DNA from: Deltaproteobacteria bacterium
GTDB taxonomy: Bacteria; Myxococcota; XYA12-FULL-58-9; JAUUZB01
Assembly: GCA_030590185.1 (NCBI GenBank)
Contig: JAUUZB010000263.1
Coordinates: 1-6,347 of the forward strand
Direction of reading: 5' to 3'
DNA length: 6,347 bases
Part shown: positions 1-5,055 of the stretch, in pieces
Position numbering within the stretch: the stretch's first letter is position 1
How the letters are laid out: each line of letters starts with the position of its first letter
Made by a program: the position numbers and the translations under genes
Notes under the pieces: generated by a model
Databases searched by the model: none
Seen by the model: the letters and a program-made list of their open reading frames with translations, nothing else
What the model was told of the DNA's origin: nothing

Positions 1-1749
1 AGCCTGGCCTTGACCGGCTGCGTCAGCCAGAGCGTCGAGCGACCGGCGGGCGTCGGCAGCTTCGCGGTGGAGATCGTGAGCATCGACCCCTGGAACGATC
101 GACCGAGCGGTTGTGAGGATGCCCCGGACACCGGCACCGCTACCTGCCCGCGCCCCTTTGCCACGGCCGATGCAGCGGTGCGGGTTCGGGTCCGAGCCCG
201 GGCCCTCGATGGCCGTGGTTTGCTCGCCGCTGACGAGACCGGGGAGTTGGTGCCGAGCGCCGCTGGCAGCGTGGTGACCGCGGCGTGGGACGGATTGGCC
301 CTGCTCGACGTGCGACCCGGACGGGTCACCGACGTCGGGCCGGTCGGCGGGCTGATGACTTTCGAGGCTGGCTACAGCCTCGCCTACGAGACCGGCGGCC
401 TAGAGGTTTCGCTGACCGGGGCAGCGGGTGCCACCCGGATCTGGATCGAAGACTGCGGCACGGCGAGCGAGCCGGGTAGCTTTGCCACCGGTCTCTCCCC
501 TCGGATTTATTTCGATCAGCCCCGGGTCGATCAGATCAACGGCCAACTCCCTCCCCCGAGCGCCGCCCTCGCCGACAACACGACCAGCCCTCTGGTGCCG
601 CGGGTGGACAACCTGTGCGCGATCTCCGGCGACCCGCGCTATGGCCTCGGCGTCGCTCCCGACGGCACGCCCGGCTTCGTCGGCTTCTCCCTCGATCGGA
701 CGGTCAACGCGCCGCCGGCGCCGACCGGCACCTATCTGGAACTCAGCGGTTGCAGCCGCACCGACTTCGACGACCTCCAGGCCGAGGGCCAGAGCTGTGC
801 GCGCGGCCCCCTGGTGGTGACCGGCATCGACCGCAGCGGTTTCTATGTCACGGATCTCAACCCGGTCGGCGTCGCAGCGGGCACCAACAGCATCTACGCC
901 TTCACCGACGGGTACCCGAGTGACCTCCAAATAGGGGACCTGCTGCTCAGCCTGGCGGGCAGCCCCTTGGAGCTCAGCGGCACCACCGCCCTCGCCAGCC
1001 CGAGCTTTCGCCGCGACGGGATCGGCCAAGGGGAGAGCCTGCTGCCCGGCCCGACCCGCTTGCCCGCCGAGGCCTACGCCAGCGCCCTGCAGGGCTTCGG
1101 CCGCAACCGCCCCGAGGCGACCGCCCTCGAGGCGCTCGAGGGCGCCTTGGTCTGCGTCGATGACGTGGCGCCGGCGAGCACCCTCGTGGGGTGTGACCTC
1201 GACGGTTCCGGCGAGGTCGACAGGACAGGCTGCCAGGCGGGTGGGGCGTTGCCGCCCCTGTGCGTCGATGATGTTGGCCCCGCGCCGGCGCCGCCCTGGT
1301 GCGATGAGGAGAGCCTACGCTCCTTCTGCCTGGATCTCAGCAGCGAGGACCTGGCCGCCTGCGAGCTCGACGGCTTGGTGCCCGTGGATCCCGGGGAGCT
1401 CTGCTGCGAGCGCCGCTGCTACCGCGACGTCGATTGCAGCGAGCTGACCGCCTATCTCGAATCTGGCCGGTGGGTCGGTGACATCCACGGCGACTACGAA
1501 CCAACCGACGCAGAGCCGCTCGAGCTCGGCTTCATCACCCGTGACGCCGACCCGAGCTTCGACCCGATCGCCTTCGGCGCTGAGCAGCGTGAGCGCGCGC
1601 CCGGGGCACGCCAACACCTGCGCATCACGGGCAACCTTCGTCACAACCTCGACGCCCGACCTGTTTGGGTGGTGGTGACGCGGCAGCCCTCCGACATCGT
1701 GGTCATGGGCGCCGGCGGCTCGTCTGGGGCGGCTGGTCCCTGCCCGTAG
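1..1749 (+). CDS. Cysteine-rich secreted lipoprotein, 5'-truncated
   Basis: The reading frame is open from the first base and ends at TAG 1747-1749, so 582 residues are visible and the true start lies upstream. Residues 1-7 read SLALTGC, the end of a lipoprotein signal peptide with the lipobox L-T-G-C. Cys7 would be lipidated and the protein anchored in the envelope; a TTG at position 10 is only an apparent start. There are 19 cysteines, leaving 18 besides the lipid-bearing one, which fits an oxidised periplasmic or surface protein. Residues about 270-336 (G-F-Y-V-T-D, then N-S-I-Y-A-F, then a G-D-L-L-hydrophobic-G stretch) resemble the OB-fold-like domain of secreted nuclease-associated proteins; this is a weak pattern match. 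Residues 385-389 and 421-425 repeat the motif CVDDV at a 36-residue interval, around an EF-hand-like loop DLDGSGEVD (399-407). No catalytic motif was recognised, so specific function is unknown. It ends 8 bp from the convergent CULT gene. Confidence 0.85.
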   Translation, partial: SLALTGCVSQSVERPAGVGSFAVEIVSIDPWNDRPSGCEDAPDTGTATCPRPFATADAAVRVRVRARALDGRGLLAADETGELVPSAAGSVVTAAWDGLALLDVRPGRVTDVGPVGGLMTFEAGYSLAYETGGLEVSLTGAAGATRIWIEDCGTASEPGSFATGLSPRIYFDQPRVDQINGQLPPPSAALADNTTSPLVPRVDNLCAISGDPRYGLGVAPDGTPGFVGFSLDRTVNAPPAPTGTYLELSGCSRTDFDDLQAEGQSCARGPLVVTGIDRSGFYVTDLNPVGVAAGTNSIYAFTDGYPSDLQIGDLLLSLAGSPLELSGTTALASPSFRRDGIGQGESLLPGPTRLPAEAYASALQGFGRNRPEATALEALEGALVCVDDVAPASTLVGCDLDGSGEVDRTGCQAGGALPPLCVDDVGPAPAPPWCDEESLRSFCLDLSSEDLAACELDGLVPVDPGELCCERRCYRDVDCSELTAYLESGRWVGDIHGDYEPTDAEPLELGFITRDADPSFDPIAFGAEQRERAPGARQHLRITGNLRHNLDARPVWVVVTRQPSDIVVMGAGGSSGAAGPCP

Positions 1750-1757
1750 GGCGACGG

Positions 1758-2192
1758 TTACGCCCCGGACACCTGGCTGCGCCGCAGCCCCCAAAACAGC
1801 CGCGGTTCGATGTCGTCGTCGACCGCGCTAAAGGCCCAGCCGATGTGGGCGCGGCATTGAACGCAATGGGCGATCTCCCAGGCGTAGCCCGGGTACCAGC
1901 TGAACTCGGTGGTGGCCGCACCGACGACCTCGAGATTCTTGGCCCAGCGCGCGGTGATCACTTCGTGCAGGAAGCCGTGGGGGTTGGCGAAGACACGCGC
2001 GATGCGGTCGGAGTCGATGGTGAACAGGGCCCGTTGGTCGCTGATTAGGATGCTGCAGCGACGGCAGAGGATCGGCTCCTCCGGTTTGTCCTCGGTCTCG
2101 TCATCGGTCCGGCTCGCCGCCGTGGCCTCTGGGTCAATGATGCGGCTGCGGCCTGGGCCCTGATCCTGCTCCAGCCACAGCCCCCCGAGCAC
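1758..2192 (-). CDS. CULT-domain (cereblon-like ligand-binding) protein
   Basis: This 144-residue protein has the CULT domain, the zinc-containing beta fold that forms the thalidomide-binding domain of eukaryotic cereblon and also occurs as small stand-alone bacterial proteins. Visible signatures: zinc cysteines C43-x2-C46 and C110-x2-C113; an N70-P71-H72-G segment; E96-F-S-W99-Y-P-G-Y-A-W105; and H-I-G-W119-A-F121. The three tryptophans match the human cage residues W380, W386 and W400 with the same spacing (6 and 14). Human His378 is replaced by Phe97. The C-terminal F-W-G-L also matches. Residues 20-40 form an acidic, probably disordered leader absent from the domain itself. The start is GTG at 2192, the only plausible one because no other Met or suitable Val precedes the domain. 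It lies 3 bp after the larB stop, so translation is probably coupled to larB. No signal peptide or membrane segment is seen, so it is probably cytoplasmic. The natural ligand and role of bacterial CULT proteins are not established; a binding role, not catalysis, is inferred. Confidence 0.93.
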   Translation of the reverse strand: MLGGLWLEQDQGPGRSRIIDPEATAASRTDDETEDKPEEPILCRRCSILISDQRALFTIDSDRIARVFANPHGFLHEVITARWAKNLEVVGAATTEFSWYPGYAWEIAHCVQCRAHIGWAFSAVDDDIEPRLFWGLRRSQVSGA

Positions 2193-2195
2193 GGC

Positions 2196-2975
2196 TCAAC
2201 GCCCCCGGTCCCGTCGCCAGAGGATGCGATGGGCGGCCGCCGCGGCGCCGAAACCGTTGTCGATGTTGACCACCACCACGCCCGCCGCGCAGCTGTTGAG
2301 CATACCGAGCAGCGCGGCGATGCCCCCAAAGCTCGCGCCGTAGCCCACCGAGGTGGGGACCGCGACGATCGGAGCGCCGACCAGGCCACCGACCACCGAT
2401 GGCAAGGCGCCCTCCATGCCGGCCACCACGATCAGGACCTCTGCCTCCTCCACCACCTCGCGCTGGTCGAGCAGTCGGTGCAAGCCCGCCACCCCCACGT
2501 CGCTGAGGCGGGTGACTTCGGCGCCGAAGAATTCCGCGGAGACCGCCGCTTCCTCGGCCACCGGCAGGTCGGAGGTGCCAGCGCAGAGCACCGTGACGCG
2601 GCCGATGGCCTCTGGTTCGTTTTGCACCACGGTGAAGACTCGTGCCGTAGGATGGTGGCGCGCGCTGTCGGGCGCGAGCCCAGCGTCACCCAGGGCGGCG
2701 CGGGCGGCGGCGAAGGCAGTCTCTTCGCAACGGGTGCACAAAACGTTCGAGCCGGCCTGCACCATGGCGCGGGTGATCTGCGCCACCTGCTCCGGGGTCT
2801 TGCCCTGACCAAAGATCACCTCCGGCGCGCCGGTCCGAACCTGCCGGTGATGATCGACCCGGGCGAAGCCGAGGGACTCGTAGGGTAGCGACCGCAGATC
2901 GGTCATGGCCGCCTCGACCGACACCTCGCCGCTGGCGATCCGGCCGAGGAGCTGCTCGAGCTGCACGGGGTTCAT
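2196..2975 (-). CDS. larB: Nickel pincer cofactor biosynthesis protein LarB
   Basis: LarB (pyridinium-3,5-biscarboxylic acid mononucleotide synthase) carboxylates the pyridinium ring of nicotinic acid adenine dinucleotide and hydrolyses the dinucleotide, the first step of nickel-pincer nucleotide synthesis. The 259-residue protein has the usual LarB length. After an N-terminal helical part (MNPVQLEQLL) comes a PurE/AIR-carboxylase-like C-terminal domain with A-G-T-S-D (132-136) followed by PVAEEA, G-M-E-G-A-L-P-S-V (186-194), P-T-S-V-G-Y-G (207-213), N-S-C-A (227-230) and N-I-D-N-G-F-G (237-243). Cys229 fits the cysteine reported to form the covalent substrate adduct in Lactiplantibacillus LarB. 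The ATG at 2975 was chosen because it matches the family start and overlaps the larE stop as ATGA; the frame stays open far upstream but that part is antisense-like reading of larE. Downstream, the CULT gene follows after 3 bp. larC is not visible. Confidence 0.96.
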   Translation of the reverse strand: MNPVQLEQLLGRIASGEVSVEAAMTDLRSLPYESLGFARVDHHRQVRTGAPEVIFGQGKTPEQVAQITRAMVQAGSNVLCTRCEETAFAAARAALGDAGLAPDSARHHPTARVFTVVQNEPEAIGRVTVLCAGTSDLPVAEEAAVSAEFFGAEVTRLSDVGVAGLHRLLDQREVVEEAEVLIVVAGMEGALPSVVGGLVGAPIVAVPTSVGYGASFGGIAALLGMLNSCAAGVVVVNIDNGFGAAAAAHRILWRRDRGR

Positions 2976-3811
2976 GGGGTCGCGTCCGGGTCGTTGTTTA
3001 GTACCTCGAGCAGGCTGCCCGAGCGGCGGCCACCGAGGTCGAGGGTGACGAAGACGAAACCGAGTTGCCGCAACCGCTCGGAGATGTCCGCCGCCTGCTC
3101 CAGGGCACGGGGCATCTGGTCCGCGGGCAGCTCGAGGCGTGCGATGGGGCCGTGCAGGCGGACGCGCAGATCCGAGAAACCGAGGCCGCGTAGATAGGCC
3201 TCGGCCTCGCCGACCCGGGCGAGTCGCTCCTCGGTGACGGAGACCCCGTAGGCGATGCGGGAGCTCAGGCACGGAGAGGACGGTCGTGCGGCGTTGGGTA
3301 GGTCCAGGCGCCGGGCTAGTCGTCGGACGTCGGCGTCGGTGGCGTCCACTTCCACCAGGGGCGAAAGGACGCGGCGCTCCTGGCCCGCCTTGAAACCGGG
3401 CCGATGCCCGCCGAGATCCTCGCGGGTGGTACCGTCGAGCACCCGCTGCATTCCTCGGCTGGCCGCGAGCTCGGCCAGGCGATCGAACAGCTCGCCCTTG
3501 CAGTGGTAGCAGCGATCCTGATCGTTCTGGCGGTAGGCCGGGATGTCTAACTCGCGGGTGGCCACCGTGGCGTGCTCCAGGCCGAACCGCGCGCACAACG
3601 CACGCACCTCGGCCAGGTCCGCCGCCGGCAGGCTCTCGGAGATCCCGGTGGCGGCCAGGGCGCGGTCACCGAGCTCCTCCGCGGCGATGGCCGCGACCAG
3701 GGTGGAGTCGACACCGCCAGAGAGCGCCACCAGGACCGAGCCCTGGGCCCGCACCAAGGCCCGGAGGCGTTCCTCCAGGGGATCGGGGTCAGCGGCGCGC
3801 GGTGGGGTCAC
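2972..3811 (-). CDS. larE: ATP-dependent sulfur transferase LarE
   Basis: LarE activates the carboxylates of the LarB product with ATP and inserts sulfur to give pyridinium-3,5-bisthiocarboxylic acid mononucleotide, the precursor of the nickel-pincer cofactor. From the GTG at 3811 the protein has 279 residues, close to the family norm. It shows the PP-loop S-G-G-V-D-S-T (31-37), D-R-C101-Y-H-C104, D-G-T (126-128) followed by an R-P-G-F-K-A segment, S-S-P-C181-L-S-S-R-I, and the C-terminal G-G-R-R-S-G-S-L (260-267). Cys181 corresponds to the sacrificial sulfur-donor cysteine of the L. plantarum enzyme. Together with C101 and C104 it forms a three-cysteine set like that reported to bind a [4Fe-4S] cluster in the recyclable LarE type; assignment to that type is inference. 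A TTG at 3829 adds six residues and is an alternative start; neither has a convincing Shine-Dalgarno. The stop overlaps the larB start (ATGA). Confidence 0.95.
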   Translation of the reverse strand: MTPPRAADPDPLEERLRALVRAQGSVLVALSGGVDSTLVAAIAAEELGDRALAATGISESLPAADLAEVRALCARFGLEHATVATRELDIPAYRQNDQDRCYHCKGELFDRLAELAASRGMQRVLDGTTREDLGGHRPGFKAGQERRVLSPLVEVDATDADVRRLARRLDLPNAARPSSPCLSSRIAYGVSVTEERLARVGEAEAYLRGLGFSDLRVRLHGPIARLELPADQMPRALEQAADISERLRQLGFVFVTLDLGGRRSGSLLEVLNNDPDATP

Positions 3812-3819
3812 GACCCTAG

Positions 3820-3825
3820 GGTATA
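3820..3825 (-). promoter_or_regulatory. Possible internal -10 element before larE
   Basis: TATACC on the minus strand lies 8 bases before GTG 3811. No good -35 is visible at the expected distance. If used, transcription would start almost at the GTG, giving a nearly leaderless larE message independent of the acidic gene. Confidence 0.18.
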
Positions 3826-3872
3826 GCAATGGGATGGCTCGCGCATCACCGGAGGTGGGCGAGTTTCGGCGG

Positions 3873-4151
3873 CTAGAGCTCGTCGTCGTAGGCGTAGTCG
3901 TCGACGCTGTCCTCCCCGGTGATGGAGGACTCCTCCTCCTCTTCTTCCTCCTCCTCCTCTTCTATCGGATCGAAGTTGTCGAATTCATCCTCGCCGTCTG
4001 CGTCGGCGCTGCTTTCCTCGACCGTCTCCGCGTCCCCGTCCCCGTCCTCGTCCTCATACTCGTCGTCGTCGAGCTCTTCGGGGTCGTCGAATTCGCTCTC
4101 CAGATCGCGCTGTCCACCAGCGGTATAGAGATTCAGCGTTTCCAATCGCAT
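3873..4151 (-). CDS. Small highly acidic protein with polyglutamate run
   Basis: This hypothetical protein of 92 residues (99 if begun at ATG 4172) has a short ordinary N-terminus, MRLETLNLYTAGGQR, followed by an extremely acidic tail: about 45 of the last 77 codons are Asp or Glu, including 11 consecutive Glu near residues 64-74, ending in DDYAYDDEL. I place the start at ATG 4151 because GGAG sits 7 bases upstream (bases 4159-4162 on the plus strand); ATGs at 4172, 4169 and 4166 are alternatives with weaker upstream sites. No cysteine or histidine is present, so a classical metal-binding site is not apparent, although clustered carboxylates can bind cations. The tail is probably disordered. 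It lies about 60-20 bp upstream of larE on the same strand and could be the first gene of that operon. Reality of the gene is supported by in-frame acidic low complexity with varied GAA/GAG and GAC/GAT codons and a plausible ribosome site, but no family was recognised. Confidence 0.66.
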   Translation of the reverse strand: MRLETLNLYTAGGQRDLESEFDDPEELDDDEYEDEDGDGDAETVEESSADADGEDEFDNFDPIEEEEEEEEEEESSITGEDSVDDYAYDDEL

Positions 4152-4200
4152 CTGCACGCTCCACATCATCATGGCGCCGCTCGTTCCGGCCGCACGCGCT

Positions 4201-4210
4201 CGTTCGAACG
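4201..4210. promoter_or_regulatory. Perfect 10-bp palindrome in divergent intergenic region
   Basis: CGTTCGAACG is its own reverse complement. It lies between the divergent acidic and acetyltransferase genes, next to the predicted minus-strand transcription start, where a repressor could act. No known operator was recognised; a 10 bp palindrome can occur by chance. Confidence 0.22.
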
Positions 4211-4218
4211 GCGAATCC

Positions 4219-4245
4219 GCTATCGAAGATCGCTTTCCAGGTCAA
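4219..4245 (-). promoter_or_regulatory. Candidate promoter for acidic gene and lar operon
   Basis: On the minus strand, TTGACC (4245-4240) matches five of six -35 consensus bases. GATAGC (4224-4219) after a 15-base spacer is a weak -10 (ATA core only). Transcription would begin near 4211 and leave a leader of about 40-60 bases before the acidic gene. The spacer is shorter than ideal, so this is tentative. Confidence 0.3.
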
Positions 4246-4326
4246 TCGTCTTTGGACCGGATCCCAAACCAGCCGGCGGCGCCGCAGCGGCTTGTCTGTG
4301 GACGGGGATTGGCCGATACGGCTCGC

Positions 4327-4890
4327 ATGGCCGACTACTTCCTCCATCCCCGGGCCCTGTGCGATGCCGAGGCGGTTGGGGCGGGCACCCGGATCTGGGC
4401 CTTCGCCCACCTGATGGCCGGCGCCCGGGTTGGTCGGGACTGCAACATAGGCGAGTGCGTTTTTGTCGAGACCGGGGTGACCCTCGGTGACCGGGTCACG
4501 GTCAAGAACGGCGTGCAGCTGTGGACCGGGGTGACCTGCGAGGACGAGGTCTTCATCGGTCCCAACGCCACCTTCACCAATGATCTCCGGCCCCGGGTGG
4601 CCCACCCGCTCGACCCGGCCGACTTCGTCCCGACCCTGGTCCGCCGTGGCGCGAGCATCGGCGCCAACGCGACCCTGCGCGCCGGGATCGAGATCGGCGC
4701 CCTAGCGATGATCGGCGCGGGCGCGGTGGTGCTCACCGACGTCCCTCCCCATGGCCTGGTGGTCGGCAACCCTGCCCGCCGGATCGGTTGGGCCTGCAGC
4801 TGTGGGGCCAAGCTCGAGGAGTTGGTCTGCCCGGCCTGCGGTCTCGTCTACGAGCGGCTCGACTCCGGTCTGCGGCCCGTGGGGGGATGA
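4327..4890 (+). CDS. WbpD/WlbB-like left-handed beta-helix N-acetyltransferase
   Basis: This 187-residue protein belongs to the hexapeptide-repeat (LbetaH) acyltransferases and most resembles enzymes that acetylate a 3-amino group on UDP-2,3-diamino-uronic-acid sugars for O-antigen or capsule. The N-terminus MADYFLHPRALCD is typical. Hexapeptide turns run through residues about 15-82 (including G-A-G-T-R-I-W-A-F-A-H and V-G-R-D-C-N-I-G). The conserved F-T-N-D-L-R-P-R stretch is at 83-90, more turns follow at 108-135, and V-V-G-N-P-A-R-R-I-G-W is at 145-155. A zinc-ribbon-like tail C157-x-C159 ... C168-x2-C171 closes the protein, an arrangement seen in many relatives. ATG 4327 fits the family start; the frame is open back to 4171 but that 52-residue part has no family resemblance, and TTG 4309 is another option. 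No clear Shine-Dalgarno is visible. The expected partner genes for nucleotide-sugar synthesis are absent here, so the exact substrate is uncertain. Confidence 0.88.
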   Translation: MADYFLHPRALCDAEAVGAGTRIWAFAHLMAGARVGRDCNIGECVFVETGVTLGDRVTVKNGVQLWTGVTCEDEVFIGPNATFTNDLRPRVAHPLDPADFVPTLVRRGASIGANATLRAGIEIGALAMIGAGAVVLTDVPPHGLVVGNPARRIGWACSCGAKLEELVCPACGLVYERLDSGLRPVGG

Positions 4891-4952
4891 GCGGGCCCTA
4901 TGGGGCGGGTTGAGGGCGGCTGCGCGGCCCGCGGGGAGCAAAAATCGGGCGG

Positions 4953-4970
4953 CCCAGGGTTGCGCCTGGG
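4953..4970 (+). other. Hairpin in the spacer before lon
   Basis: CCCAGG (4953-4958) and CCTGGG (4965-4970) can form a perfect 6 bp stem with a 6-base loop. No T-run follows, so it is not a classical intrinsic terminator. It could protect the 3' end of the acetyltransferase transcript or be part of lon control. Confidence 0.35.
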
Positions 4971-4998
4971 TTCGAGGTGCTCCACTCTGCCCTATTAC
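4970..4998 (+). promoter_or_regulatory. Possible lon promoter (heat-shock-like -10)
   Basis: A TATTAC hexamer at 4993-4998 is the best -10-like match upstream of lon. Read as a sigma32-type element, CCCTATTA (4990-4997) is similar to CCCCATNT and lies 13 bases after GTTCGAG (4970-4976), a poor match to CTTGAAA. The -35 is weak under either model. A heat-shock promoter would suit lon from what is known in E. coli, but this is inference from short motifs. Confidence 0.28.
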
Positions 4999-5006
4999 GG
5001 TAGCCC

Positions 5007-5022
5007 CGGGGAACCCGTTTTT
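5007..5022 (+). terminator. Weak terminator-like hairpin in the lon leader
   Basis: CGGG (5007-5010), loop GAA, CCCG (5014-5017), followed at once by five T (5018-5022). The stem is only 4 bp, short for an intrinsic terminator, but the T-run stands out in this GC-rich DNA. It may end acetyltransferase transcription. If lon starts at the upstream TATTAC element it would lie within the lon leader, about 33 bp before the ATG. Confidence 0.33.
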
Positions 5023-5046
5023 CAGGATCCCCGCGCCGCCACACGG

Positions 5047-5055
5047 TAGGTGATC
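5047..5055 (+). promoter_or_regulatory. Strong Shine-Dalgarno of lon
   Basis: TAGGTGATC lies immediately before ATG 5056. Its AGGTGATC part is complementary to the GAUCACCU stretch near the 3' end of bacterial 16S rRNA, giving an unusually long pairing and fixing the lon start. It is by far the clearest ribosome-binding site in the window. Confidence 0.75.

Noticed and set aside
400..1029. 209-residue minus-strand open frame under the lipoprotein gene
   Set aside because: It is the antisense shadow of a GC-rich gene; its Ala/Arg/Gly-rich translation shows no domain, and the plus frame has a lipobox and ordered cysteines.
2229..2888. 219-residue plus-strand open frame over larB
   Set aside because: His/Asp/Arg-rich antisense of a clearly recognised larB.
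2976..3596. Long minus-strand open frame upstream of larB giving a 466-residue fusion
   Set aside because: The part before ATG 2975 is a different frame of the larE gene, Arg/Pro/Gly-rich and without family resemblance; larB has its normal start at 2975.
3919..4128. Poly-serine plus-strand open frame
   Set aside because: Serine runs come from TCC/TCT/TCG reading of the opposite acidic gene; no start context or family.
4171..4326. 52-residue N-terminal extension of the acetyltransferase
   Set aside because: The extension has no family resemblance and covers the divergent promoter region; the family start is MADYFLHP at 4327.
3543..4490. 315-residue plus-strand open frame across larE, the acidic gene and the acetyltransferase
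   Set aside because: It crosses three genes in other frames and reads through the pyrimidine tract as a run of Leu/Phe; the hydrophobic stretch is an artefact of antisense polyglutamate codons.
4953..4986. tRNA-like T-arm (GGGTTCGAGGTGCTCC)
   Set aside because: No matching acceptor, D-arm or anticodon arm can be drawn around it; the TTCGA match is coincidental.
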